From Streptomyces globosus (GTDB taxonomy: Bacteria > Actinomycetota > Actinomycetes > Streptomycetales > Streptomycetaceae), in the NCBI RefSeq assembly GCF_003325375.1, contig NZ_CP030862.1:2049501-2113500 (forward strand): a stretch of DNA of 64,000 nt. Direction: 5' to 3'. Position numbers and translations under genes: made by a program. Below, piece after piece: positions 1-7,333 of the stretch (its first letter is position 1; every line of letters begins with the position of its first letter). The notes beneath the pieces were generated by a model. It searched no databases, was not told the DNA's origin, and saw nothing but the letters and a program-made list of their open reading frames with translations.

Positions 1-1
1 G

Positions 2-1189
2 CCTCCGCCGCCTCCGCCGCCTCCGCCACCAGCGCCGCCGGCCGGGCCGCCGCCGGCCGGCTCTCCGGGGGGTGCCGCGCCCGACCCGCTTCGGCCGCGG
101 GATCCGCGGGAGAGCGGGAGCACCGGATACGGGCTGGGGGATGTCACCGTGCCTCCCGTGCCGACCCCTCCGCCGCCGTCGCCGCCGCGGGTGGCGCCGC
201 CTGCGGCCGCGCCTCGGGTGGAGGACCGCGCATCCGGTACCGCCGGGCCCGTTGCCGCCGCGCCCGGTGCCCCGGCCGCGCCGGGCGCTGCCGACGTCGG
301 CGCGGTCCACCCCGACAGGCCCACCGTGCGGCACCTCGGCGACCGTGCGCCGACGTACGCCCCGGAGCCGGGGGCGCTGCCGCTCGCCGATCCAGGGGCG
401 CTGGAGGACCTCGTCCCCGACACCGTCCTGGAGGGTGCCCGGCACGGTGTGTGCACGCTGCGGGCCGCCTCCGTGCGCGGGGACTCCGCCCGCTACCGCG
501 GCGAGGCCCGCCGGGACTTCCTGCTCACCGCCCGCTTCGGCACCGGCGACGACGCGCTCGTGCTCGTCGCCCTCGCCGGCGGCGACCGGGCCGCCGCCGG
601 GGCGGCCGAGGCGGCCGCAGAGCTGTGCCACTGGATCGGCGCGGCCGTCGGCCGGAGCCGGCCCCGTCTCGCCGACGACATCCGCTCAGGCCGGCGGGAC
701 GCCCTCCGCTCGGGCCTCCAGCGGCTCACCGACCGCGGGTACGGCCGGCTGCGGGCCCGCGCCGCCGAACTCGGGCATTCCGAGGAGGCGTACACGGCCG
801 GGCTGCGCGCCCTCCTGCTGCCGATCGACCCCGAGTGCCGGACCCGCGTCTGCTTCGGTGCGGGCTCCGGCGGCGTCTTCCGGCTGCGGGGCGGGGCGTG
901 GGAGGACCTTGAGCACGACGAGGCGGCCGGTGCCGATCCCGAGCCCGGCTCGGATGCCGGGCCGGTGTTCCGGTTCCGGGCCGCCGTCGCACGGCCCGGG
1001 GACACCCTGCTGCTCTGCTCCGGCGGCTTCGCCGACCCGCTGCGGGAGGAGGGGCTGCTCCCCGCCGAACTCGCCGCCCGCTGGTCCGACCCCGAGCCGC
1101 CGGGCCTGGCGGCCTTCCTCGCCGATACGCAGCTACGTGTCAAGGGGTACGCCGACGACCGCACGGCCGCGGCGGTCTGGGAGGGGTGA
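2..1189 (+). CDS. PP2C-like protein phosphatase domain protein, 5'-truncated by the window edge
   Basis: The frame is open from base 2, so the true start lies before the window; a GTG at 149 is only an internal candidate. The visible part begins with a Pro-rich low-complexity stretch encoded by ccgcct repeats, then an Ala/Pro linker. A C-terminal domain of about 260 residues follows, with features of actinobacterial PP2C-type domains: a GDSARYRGEARRD start, a LVALAGGDRAAAGAAEAA segment and a LLLCSGGFADPLREEG segment near the end. The canonical DGMGG metal motif is not evident, so catalysis is uncertain. In Streptomyces such proteins are commonly annotated as protein phosphatase 2C domain proteins. 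The linker suggests a tethered two-part protein. The partner gene upstream is not visible. Confidence 0.7.
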   Translation, partial: PPPPPPPPPPAPPAGPPPAGSPGGAAPDPLRPRDPRESGSTGYGLGDVTVPPVPTPPPPSPPRVAPPAAAPRVEDRASGTAGPVAAAPGAPAAPGAADVGAVHPDRPTVRHLGDRAPTYAPEPGALPLADPGALEDLVPDTVLEGARHGVCTLRAASVRGDSARYRGEARRDFLLTARFGTGDDALVLVALAGGDRAAAGAAEAAAELCHWIGAAVGRSRPRLADDIRSGRRDALRSGLQRLTDRGYGRLRARAAELGHSEEAYTAGLRALLLPIDPECRTRVCFGAGSGGVFRLRGGAWEDLEHDEAAGADPEPGSDAGPVFRFRAAVARPGDTLLLCSGGFADPLREEGLLPAELAARWSDPEPPGLAAFLADTQLRVKGYADDRTAAAVWEG

Positions 1190-1262
1190 GGCGAGCCCGC
1201 CCGCGGCGCCGGACACCGCGGGCGCGGTCCTCGCGGTGCGGGAGATTTCCTCCCGTTGCTTT

Positions 1263-1305
1263 GAGCCTCAGCAGCTCTCAGCATTCCGGGCATTTCGGCC
1301 CGGAA
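1263..1305 (-). ncRNA. Candidate guide-RNA (omega RNA) 3' region at the tnpB end
   Basis: At the tnpB 3' end there is an 8-bp perfect hairpin (TTCCGGGC at 1284-1291, loop ATTTCG, GCCCGGAA at 1298-1305). Next to it are a smaller GAGC/GCTC hairpin (1263-1277) and two CTCAGCA copies exactly 10 bp apart (1267 and 1277). In TnpB systems the guide-RNA scaffold overlaps the tnpB 3' end and the guide is the flanking chromosomal DNA. The hairpins are seen directly; the RNA is inferred, and its ends are unknown. Confidence 0.4.
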
Positions 1306-2773
1306 GGTCCGTCTCGTCACCAAAGCGTGAGGGCTTCGGTTTGAGTACGGTCTCTCGTTTCTGTCTGCCGCTGGTGCGGCGGGTTGCGCCACCTGCCCGC
1401 CCCGGCTCCGCCTTGCGGCGGGGGCGGGTGGCGCGGGTCTTGCGGTCGGCTCCACGAGGCTTCGACACCACCACGGTGGTGTCCTGGTCTCCGGCCACTC
1501 CGGTACCAGTGGTGCAGGCCGCCGCGAGGGCGGCGAGGTTGAGCGCGGCGTTGTCGTCCCGGTCGATGACCAGGTGGCAGGCGTCGCACTCGAAGGTCCG
1601 GACGTGCAGCGGCAGCTTGGCTTTCACCGCGCCGCACCCGGAACAGGTCTTCGAGGAGGGGTACCAGCGGTTCGCGACCACAAGGCGGGTGGCGTGGCGC
1701 TGGCCGGTCTTGTAGGTGAGCAGGCGGCGGATCTCCCCGAACCCGGCATCGGCGATGCGGCGGGCCAGACGCCGGTTGCGGAGCATTCCGGCGACGTTGA
1801 GGTCTTCGACCACGACGGTGCCGTACTCGGCGGCCACGGCGGTGGTGAGCTTGTGCAGGGCGTCCTCGCGGAGGTTCGCCACCCGGTGGTGCACGCGGTT
1901 GCGGGCCGCGTTGGCCTTCTCCCAGCGGCGGGACGGCTTCTGCCCGGTGCGCCGGTCGGGGCCCTGACGCCGGGACACGGTCCGGGAGGCGCGGCGCAGC
2001 TGCGCGCGGGCGGCGTCGTAGTGGCCCGGGTTCGCGACGGTGCGGATCTCGCCCGTCGAGTCGGCCATCACGGCGAGGGCCTTCACACCGAGGTCGATGC
2101 CGACCGCCACATCCGGGCGAGCCACGCGCACGATGTCGCGCTTGACCTCGACCTGGAACGAGGCGAACCAGCGTCCGCGCTCGTGCCGCACGGCCGCGGA
2201 CAGGATCCGGGCTGTCCCGGCCTGGACGCGGCCGAGGAGCTTCACCGTCGGCTCGTGGGTGCGGATCGTCCCGAGGCGGGGGAGGGTGACGTGCCGGCCG
2301 TCGGCGTCCACACGGATGGTGCCCGTGGTGAACCGGCAGGCAAGACGCGCCTTCCGCTTCGGCTTGAACCGGGGGACGCCCATCCGGGCGCCCTTCCGCT
2401 TGCCGTTCTTCGACTTCGCGTAGTTGTCGAACGCGGACGACGCGTTCGCCAGCCCGGTGGAGTACGCCTCCTTGGAGTTCCTCTCCCACCACCCGGCGAA
2501 CCGGGGGTCGGTGTGCTTGGCCTCGTTGAACGCCTTCCGCAGCGACGGAAGCGACCACGGCCGCCACTCGGTCAGCGACTCCTCGGGGATCCCGTAGGTC
2601 TCCTCCGCGCGGCGCTGCCACCACGACGCCGTCACCCAGCCCACAGCCCAGTTGTACGCGGCCCGCGCGGCACCGCAGTGCGAACGCAACGCGGCCTCCT
2701 GGGAGGCGTTCGGGTCCAGGGCGAACCGAAACGCCTGCACCACGAACCCGGGCTGCGGGCGGAACTTCTTCAC
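1268..2773 (-). CDS. tnpB: TnpB, RuvC-type RNA-guided nuclease of IS607 element
   Basis: GTG start at 2773 overlaps the tnpA stop by four bases (GTGA), giving 501 residues. The RuvC-like core is visible: first Asp in VGIDLGVKALAVMADSTG (about residue 227), Glu in TVVVEDLNVAGML (about 323), a four-Cys zinc ribbon (TCSGCG and FECDAC, about 377-399) and the last Asp in DRDDNAALNL (about 406). The N-terminal half carries the Lys/Arg-rich nucleic-acid binding region (PRFKPKRKARL). All catalytic positions are present, so the protein looks active. After residue about 420 there is a basic low-complexity tail of about 80 residues. This tail probably overlaps the guide (omega/re) RNA sequence at the element end. 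Homologues act as RNA-guided DNA endonucleases that help retain the element. Confidence 0.92.
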   Translation of the reverse strand: MKKFRPQPGFVVQAFRFALDPNASQEAALRSHCGAARAAYNWAVGWVTASWWQRRAEETYGIPEESLTEWRPWSLPSLRKAFNEAKHTDPRFAGWWERNSKEAYSTGLANASSAFDNYAKSKNGKRKGARMGVPRFKPKRKARLACRFTTGTIRVDADGRHVTLPRLGTIRTHEPTVKLLGRVQAGTARILSAAVRHERGRWFASFQVEVKRDIVRVARPDVAVGIDLGVKALAVMADSTGEIRTVANPGHYDAARAQLRRASRTVSRRQGPDRRTGQKPSRRWEKANAARNRVHHRVANLREDALHKLTTAVAAEYGTVVVEDLNVAGMLRNRRLARRIADAGFGEIRRLLTYKTGQRHATRLVVANRWYPSSKTCSGCGAVKAKLPLHVRTFECDACHLVIDRDDNAALNLAALAAACTTGTGVAGDQDTTVVVSKPRGADRKTRATRPRRKAEPGRAGGATRRTSGRQKRETVLKPKPSRFGDETDLPGRNARNAESC

Positions 2774-3363
2774 CCGGCGTCCTCGCCGGTCGCCACGGCC
2801 ACCGCGCGAGCGGCCCGGTTCTTCGCCGCCCGCCGCCCGTACAGGCGCACGCACGTCGACGTGAGCACCTCGGTGATGTCCCCTACGAGGTCATCGGCGG
2901 TCTCGGTGGTCTCGGTGGGGTCGAGGACGACCAGACGCCGCCCGGACGCCGACAGGACCGCTTCGAGGTGCTCGACACCGAACCGGGCAAGCCGGTCACG
3001 GTGCTCGACCACGATCACCGCCGCCTGCGGGTCGGACAGCACCCGGTGCAACTTCCGGCGCCGGCCGTTCAGCCCCGAGTCGACCTCGGCGACGACCTCG
3101 GCCACGGCCAGGCCCAGCCCGTTCGCGCCGGCCACGACCCGGGCCGTCTGCCGGTCAAGGTCTGCTTTCTGGTCGGCGGACGAGACACGGCAGTACGCGA
3201 CCACCCGCCCCGCCTCCGCGACGGCGGCCGGAGCGGGCTCATCGACCAGCCACGTCCCGGACGGCGCCTGGCGGACCGGCACGGGCATCTTCCCGTCCCT
3301 CACCCACCGCCAAGCGGTCTGGTAGCTCACGCCCTGCTGACGGGCCCACTCCGAAAGCTTCAC
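2770..3363 (-). CDS. tnpA: IS607-type serine recombinase (TnpA)
   Basis: 197 residues, ATG start. The N-terminus is a MerR-like winged helix (MKLSEWARQQGVSYQTAWRW). The serine recombinase domain follows, with catalytic Ser at about position 61 in VVAYCRVSSADQKADLDRQ and the downstream VVEHRDRLARFG and DDLVGDITEVLTS segments. The DNA-binding domain before the catalytic domain is the domain order of IS607 transposases. It should cut and rejoin element ends through a circular intermediate with little target specificity. It is translationally coupled to tnpB through the GTGA overlap. No frameshift or missing residue is seen. Confidence 0.92.
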   Translation of the reverse strand: MKLSEWARQQGVSYQTAWRWVRDGKMPVPVRQAPSGTWLVDEPAPAAVAEAGRVVAYCRVSSADQKADLDRQTARVVAGANGLGLAVAEVVAEVDSGLNGRRRKLHRVLSDPQAAVIVVEHRDRLARFGVEHLEAVLSASGRRLVVLDPTETTETADDLVGDITEVLTSTCVRLYGRRAAKNRAARAVAVATGEDAG

Positions 3364-3387
3364 AAGACCAACGTACGCAAGACAGCC

Positions 3388-3413
3388 GACTAGAGGTGAC
3401 TATCAATGACTAG
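3388..3413. repeat. Three 10-bp-phased GACTA repeats at the tnpA end
   Basis: GACTAG (3388), GACTAT (3398) and GACTAG (3408) repeat with a period of exactly 10 bp, about one DNA turn, just upstream of tnpA. IS607 transposases bind short repeated end motifs as several dimers, so this may be the end recognition array. It also lies where the tnpA promoter is expected, so autoregulation is possible. Confidence 0.5.
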
Positions 3414-3420
3414 GAAACGT

Positions 3421-3708
3421 GTAGCAGCTTTCACCCCCTCGGGCAGTACGGGGCGACTGGCGAAACGGGTTTGCCCGGCAGGGCGGGGCGCGGGCGAGGG
3501 CGGTTGTTTTCGGACGGGCGGGGCCGGGGTGGGAGGGTGCGCTCGGTTCGGTGACCTGTCGGTCCCGTAGGGGAGGGGGTCGGGAGCGGTGACCGGAATG
3601 GCGCGGGTCGGGGGTCGCGGGCGGCTTGAAGGCCCGGAAGGGGAGGGGGCCTCCGGTGGCTTGAATCGTGGTGGGGGCCGGGTCTGCGGCTGAGGCCGTA
3701 GGAGTGCG
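3421..3708. other. Non-coding stretch between IS607 and the ATPase gene
   Basis: GC-rich, G-biased sequence with no convincing gene on either strand. It presumably holds the promoter of the gene starting at 3709 and the original chromosomal flank of the insertion. A TTGAATCG at 3661 could be part of a -35 element, but I see no matching -10 box. Confidence 0.4.
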
Positions 3709-4257
3709 GTGGGTAGCGGAGGGAATGCATTCCGAGACCTGTTCGAGATGCAAGGGGACGCGGGGGAGGTCGCCGTGCAGGTGGGCGCTAAGGCCGGGAA
3801 GCAGTGGCGCAGGGGGCGGCCCGTGCCGCGGGAGCCGGCCGAGAGGGAGGACCTGTCGGCGTCGGCCCTGCCCGTTGCGGAGGTGACACGGAGTCTGCGG
3901 CGCGCGGATCTCAAGGGTGTGGCCGAAGTCAGGAAGGACTTGAGGGAGTTGATGCGGCGGCGGTGTCGGGCCGAAGCCGTCGAGACCGCCGAGCTGCTGG
4001 CCACCGAGCTGGTCACCAACGCCCTCGTGCACACGGAGTACGGCGCCGAGGTGACGGTGCGGCTTGCCGGGGGGCGGCTGCGGGTCGAGGTCGGGGACGG
4101 GGCCCCGGGGCGGCCCAGGCCGTACGTACCGGTCGTCGACGACGCAACGCACGGGAGGGGGCTGGCGCTCGTGGAGGCGCTGGCTGCCGCCTGGGGAGTG
4201 GAGACCGGTACCGGCCGGGGCAAGGTCGTGTGGTTCGAGCTCGTGGACACCGCCTGA
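3709..4257 (+). CDS. ATP-binding protein, anti-sigma/regulatory kinase type (HATPase_c_2)
   Basis: 182 residues if the GTG at 3709 is used (AGGAG at 3700, short spacer); an ATG at 3748 would remove 13 poorly conserved residues. The C-terminal 120 residues form a GHKL ATPase fold. The N box is ELLATELVTNALVHT, followed by VEVGDGAPGRP and the glycine-rich lid ATHGRGLALVEALAAAWGV. There is no histidine phosphorylation domain, as in the many stand-alone RsbW/SpoIIAB-like proteins of Streptomyces, which act as switch kinases on anti-anti-sigma factors. The partner is not encoded next door, so its target is unknown. Confidence 0.82.
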   Translation: MGSGGNAFRDLFEMQGDAGEVAVQVGAKAGKQWRRGRPVPREPAEREDLSASALPVAEVTRSLRRADLKGVAEVRKDLRELMRRRCRAEAVETAELLATELVTNALVHTEYGAEVTVRLAGGRLRVEVGDGAPGRPRPYVPVVDDATHGRGLALVEALAAAWGVETGTGRGKVVWFELVDTA

Positions 4258-4268
4258 CGGCACGGGGA

Positions 4269-4294
4269 AGGGCCCGCCTGGTGGGGCGGGCCCT
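4269..4294. terminator. Bidirectional intrinsic terminator
   Basis: A perfect 10-bp stem AGGGCCCGCC / GGCGGGCCCT with a 6-base loop lies between the convergent ends of the ATPase gene and the DUF2637 gene. No T tract follows, which is usual in Streptomyces. Confidence 0.75.
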
Positions 4295-4309
4295 CGGAGG
4301 CAGGAGCTG

Positions 4310-5365
4310 TCAGCCGAACTGCTGTTCCAGGTCCTTGAGTTTGCGTTCCAGGGAGTCGAGTCGGGGGAGGGTCTGGGTGTCGTCCTCGGCGGTCAGGTCG
4401 ACCGTCCGGGGGCCTGTCACCTCAGTGCTTACGGCCTGCAGGGAGGGGCGTCGGGGCGGAGCGGGCAGTTGTCCGTGTTCCGCTATGGCCGGCTCCGCGC
4501 CGACCGGCGCGGAGCCCGCGGCGGAGGTGAGCCCCGCCATGTCGACCTGCCGGCCGCGGGAGCGGCCGAAGAGGGGCGTGCGGTTCTGCCGGCCCAGGGC
4601 CTTCAGGCGCGCCTTGTTCAGGCGGTTCTGGTCGCGCCTGCGGTGCCGGTCCGCTTCCTTCTCCCGCCGGTCCTCGCGCACCTCGTCGACGGCCTCGTCG
4701 AGCGTGCGGACGCCTTCGAGGAGCATGAGGGACCACGCGCCGAAGGTCTCCCGGGGGGCGCGCAGCCAGCGGACCATGCGGATCTGCGGCAGCGGGCGCG
4801 GGATCAGGCCCTGTTCGCGCAAGGCCGCCCTGCGGGTCTGCTTCAGGGCCCGGTCGAAGAGGACCGCCGCGGACAGCGACATGCCGGCGAAGAACTGCGG
4901 AGCGCCGTCGTGGCCGATCCCGCGGGGCGCGTGCACCCAGTTGAACCAGGCCGCCGCTCCGGCGAACAGCCACACCAGCATGCGCGAACCCAGCGCGGCG
5001 TCGCCATGGCTCGCCTCGCGGACGGCGAGGACCGAGCAGAACATCGCGGCGCCGTCCAGGCCGAACGGGACCAGGTACTCCCAGCCGCCCGAGAGGCTCA
5101 GGTTCTGCCGGCCGAAGCCGACCAGCCCGTGGAAGGAGAGAGCGGCCGCGACCGCCGCACAGCAGAAGAGCAGGACGTAGGAAGCGGTCCCGTAGACGGC
5201 CTCCTTGCGGCGCCGGCGCTCCTCGCTGCGCTCCCAGGAGTCCTCCGCCGCGGCCTTCTCGCCCTCGCGCTTGCCCCGGGCCAGTACCGCAACTGCCGCA
5301 AGTACGCCCAGGATCAACAGGCTGCCGGGCAGCAGCCAGTCCAGCGATATGTCGGTCAGTCTCAT
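4310..5365 (-). CDS. DUF2637 membrane protein (SpdB-like)
   Basis: ATG at 5365 with AAGGGA just upstream gives 351 residues. The N-terminal half has about four hydrophobic segments (WLLPGSLLILGVLAAVAVLA; VLLFCCAAVAAALSF; LVPFGLDGAAMFCSVLAV; MLVWLFAGAAAWFNWVHAP). The LVPFGLDG and FNWVHAPRG segments are typical of the Streptomyces DUF2637 family, which includes spread proteins of conjugative plasmids as well as many chromosomal copies. The C-terminal half is charged and probably coiled-coil (DEVREDRREKEADRHRRRD and a final LERKLKDLEQQF heptad-like stretch). No conjugation genes are nearby, so a plasmid role is not supported here. Confidence 0.8.
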   Translation of the reverse strand: MRLTDISLDWLLPGSLLILGVLAAVAVLARGKREGEKAAAEDSWERSEERRRRKEAVYGTASYVLLFCCAAVAAALSFHGLVGFGRQNLSLSGGWEYLVPFGLDGAAMFCSVLAVREASHGDAALGSRMLVWLFAGAAAWFNWVHAPRGIGHDGAPQFFAGMSLSAAVLFDRALKQTRRAALREQGLIPRPLPQIRMVRWLRAPRETFGAWSLMLLEGVRTLDEAVDEVREDRREKEADRHRRRDQNRLNKARLKALGRQNRTPLFGRSRGRQVDMAGLTSAAGSAPVGAEPAIAEHGQLPAPPRRPSLQAVSTEVTGPRTVDLTAEDDTQTLPRLDSLERKLKDLEQQFG

Positions 5366-5610
5366 GCGGTGTCCCTTGCTTCGCTTATGCGGCCTACCGG
5401 GGCCATGGTGGCGCAGGGGATCTGCTTCGCACGCGGGTTTCGGAGCAAGTGGACGCCATCGGGGGCCGTGGCCCGCCGGATAGGGTGTTGTGACTCGAAC
5501 TGCCGTATGGATATCGGGAGTTGTGTTCGAGCGGAGGCGGTCGGGCGGGTGGGAGCGGCGCCCGCCGCTCCGGGCGGCGCGGGCGGATTCCGTGCCGGCG
5601 GGGCGGAACG
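5366..5610. promoter_or_regulatory. Upstream region of the DUF2637 gene / 3' flank of fhuF-like gene
   Basis: No gene. Contains a 7-bp inverted repeat CTCGAAC (5494-5500) / GTTCGAG (5525-5531) that could be an operator or weak hairpin for the minus-strand DUF2637 gene. A CGCCCG/CGGGCG hairpin near 5560-5580 may terminate the FhuF-like transcript. Confidence 0.35.
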
Positions 5611-6450
5611 TTACGCCGCCGTGCGCGCCGCGAGGCGGGCGATGCGGTCCTCGTCGGAAGTGCGCGGGCACGTGACGCACGTGTCCTTCGGGCGGATCGT
5701 GTAGAAGAGGCAGCAGCTCGCGCGGTCCCGTGTCGGCATGCGGGCCCCGTCCGGCGCCGTGAGCGTACGGAAGCCCGCGCCGCCGGCGTACGGGGCGGTC
5801 GAGCCGGGCAGGAGCGCCTCCAGCTCGGCGATCGCCCGGTCCTCCTCGTCCAGCATCCGGCCCACGTACCACAGGCTCGCCACGACGTCGTCCGTCGCCA
5901 TGCCCCACAGGGCGCGCCGCCTGCGCCGCATGCGCGGACCGAAGGCCTCCAGGAGCGGTTCGAGGTGCTGCGCCACCGCAGCGCGCACCTCGGCCCGCAG
6001 GGCCTCCCCGTCGGGCACGACCCGGGCCCCGGGGAGGTCTGCCGCCGGATCGGTCGGCAGGCAGGCGAAGGATGGCGTGTGCACGCTCATGATTCCGCCG
6101 GTCCTGTGGTACGCGACCTCCTGGAGCCGCGGCACGCGGCGGTGCAGGAACCAGGGGACGGTGATCAGCAGACAGGCGGGCCAGGCGTAGCGGTGCAGGC
6201 CGAACGTGGCGACCACGTCGGGTCGGGCCTCGCGGCCGTAGTCCCGCATGATCTGCGCCTTGTCCCACGCCAGGTAGGCCTCCGCGGCGGGGCCGCCCGC
6301 CGCGAGCTCGTCCGCGCCGATCCACCCCACACCGCGGGGGGCGGGATCGTGCGCGGCGCGCTCGACGACCCGGAGGCCTTCGTATGCCTCCGTCAGCCGT
6401 GCGTACGCGCCCGCCAGGGGGGAAGTGGCGACAGGGGCGGGCGCGGACAT
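5611..6450 (-). CDS. FhuF-like (2Fe-2S) ferric siderophore reductase
   Basis: 279 residues from ATG at 6450. The C-terminal segment SCCLFYTIRPKDTCVTC has exactly the C-C-X10-C-X2-C spacing used by FhuF to bind its unusual [2Fe-2S] cluster. The rest matches the length and layout of actinobacterial FhuF-like proteins (LAWDKAQ, WFLHRRVPRL, WGMATDDVVASLWYVGR). Such proteins reduce Fe3+ in siderophore complexes in the cytoplasm. An iron-box palindrome lies about 30 bp upstream, consistent with repression by a DmdR/IdeR regulator. No siderophore or ABC transporter gene is adjacent. Confidence 0.85.
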   Translation of the reverse strand: MSAPAPVATSPLAGAYARLTEAYEGLRVVERAAHDPAPRGVGWIGADELAAGGPAAEAYLAWDKAQIMRDYGREARPDVVATFGLHRYAWPACLLITVPWFLHRRVPRLQEVAYHRTGGIMSVHTPSFACLPTDPAADLPGARVVPDGEALRAEVRAAVAQHLEPLLEAFGPRMRRRRRALWGMATDDVVASLWYVGRMLDEEDRAIAELEALLPGSTAPYAGGAGFRTLTAPDGARMPTRDRASCCLFYTIRPKDTCVTCPRTSDEDRIARLAARTAA

Positions 6451-6481
6451 GGCGGATCACCGATTCAGGCAAGGCGGACAA

Positions 6482-6498
6482 AGGTAAGCCTTACCTTA
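6482..6498. promoter_or_regulatory. Iron box (DmdR/IdeR-type operator)
   Basis: AAGGTAAGCCTTACCTT is a perfect 8-1-8 palindrome. It matches 14 of 19 positions of the actinobacterial iron-box consensus TTAGGTTAGSCTAACCTAA when one flanking base is included on each side. It sits between the FhuF-like gene (start 6450, minus) and the GntR gene (start 6582, plus), so it could affect both. The reductase is the natural target. Confidence 0.85.
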
Positions 6499-6581
6499 GC
6501 TGAAGGTGGTGGGTTTGTATGCCCTTTTCCGGGCCGATCTCAACTATTCTCCCGAGAGGCCGAGACCCACAGGAGGACCGA

Positions 6582-7253
6582 GTGCACGAGGCGGCCCACG
6601 CAGGGGTGTCGGCGCTGATCCCGACGCAGAAGGTGCTGCGCCATTCCGTACGGGCGCAGGTACTGGAGGCGCTGCGCGCCGCCCTGGTCGACGGCGAGCT
6701 GGAGCCCGGCGGAATCTACTCCGGCCCCGCGCTGGCGGACCGTTTCGGCGTGTCCGCGACGCCGGTCCGCGAGGCGATGCAGCAGCTGGCCCTGGAAGGG
6801 GCCGTGGAGTGCCTGCCGAACCGGGGCTTCCGGGTGCTGTCGCGGACCCCGCGGGCCCTGGCCGAGCTGGCCGAGGTGCGGGCGCTGCTGGAGGTGCCCG
6901 TCATGCTGCGGCTGGCGCGGACCGTCGCCCCGGAGGCCTGGGCGGCCCTGCGGCCGGCGGCCGCCGCCACCGCCGACGCCGCCGCGGCCGGGGACCCGGC
7001 CCGCTACGCCGAGGCCGACCGTGCCTTCCACCGGCAGGTCCTCGGCCTCGCGGGCAACGAGCAGCTCGTCCAGGTCGCGGAGGAGCTGCACCGCCGCTCC
7101 CAGTGGCCGCTGCCCGGGGCGCCCCGGGTGCGGCGCGCCGATCTCGTCGCCGACGCGGCCGAGCACGCTGCTCTGCTGGAGGCACTGGTCGCCGGTGAGC
7201 TGGCGGCCGTGGAGACGCTGGTGCGGGAGCACTTCGCCGGATCCGCCGCCTGA
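6582..7253 (+). CDS. GntR-family transcriptional regulator (FCD subfamily)
   Basis: GTG at 6582 is chosen because AGGAGG lies five bases upstream; it gives 223 residues. The N-terminal winged helix is clear (LRHSVRAQVLEALRAALVDGELEPGGIYSGPALADRFGVSATPVREAMQQLALEGAV). The C-terminal all-helical FCD ligand-binding domain includes the expected ADRAFHRQVLGLAGNEQLVQVAEEL. Acidic and His residues for a metal-bound organic acid are plausible (D/H in EADRAFHRQ and the AEHAALLEAL helix). The effector is unknown. It is divergent from the iron-regulated reductase gene, and no obvious metabolic operon follows. Confidence 0.88.
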   Translation: MHEAAHAGVSALIPTQKVLRHSVRAQVLEALRAALVDGELEPGGIYSGPALADRFGVSATPVREAMQQLALEGAVECLPNRGFRVLSRTPRALAELAEVRALLEVPVMLRLARTVAPEAWAALRPAAAATADAAAAGDPARYAEADRAFHRQVLGLAGNEQLVQVAEELHRRSQWPLPGAPRVRRADLVADAAEHAALLEALVAGELAAVETLVREHFAGSAA

Positions 7254-7290
7254 GCCTGCCGGATCGTCCCGGCCGGGCGGGATCCGGGCG

Positions 7291-7333
7291 GGCGGGATCG
7301 GATCAGGCGGGATCGGATCAGGCGGGATCCGGA
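7291..7333. repeat. 15-bp tandem repeat, about 2.9 copies
   Basis: GGCGGGATCGGATCA occurs at 7291 and 7306, followed by a partial third copy at 7321. The minus-strand gene ending at 7318 takes its stop codon from inside the second copy, so the repeat forms both its last codons and its 3' flank. Confidence 0.8.

Larger units (their letters stand above)
1250..3420 (-). mobile_element. IS607-family insertion sequence (serine transposase plus TnpB)
   Basis: Two overlapping minus-strand genes, an IS607-type serine recombinase (tnpA) and an RNA-guided nuclease-like tnpB, form a complete element of about 2.1 kb. Both frames are intact. The exact ends are not fixed: IS607 elements lack terminal inverted repeats and leave no clear target duplication. 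The boundaries given here include the phased GACTA repeats at 3388-3413 on the tnpA side and the hairpin and CTCAGCA repeats at 1263-1305 on the tnpB side. Confidence 0.8.

Noticed and set aside
4310..5365. Integrated plasmid transfer region suggested by DUF2637/SpdB resemblance
   Set aside because: No transfer, replication or integrase genes or att sites nearby; DUF2637 proteins are common on Streptomyces chromosomes.
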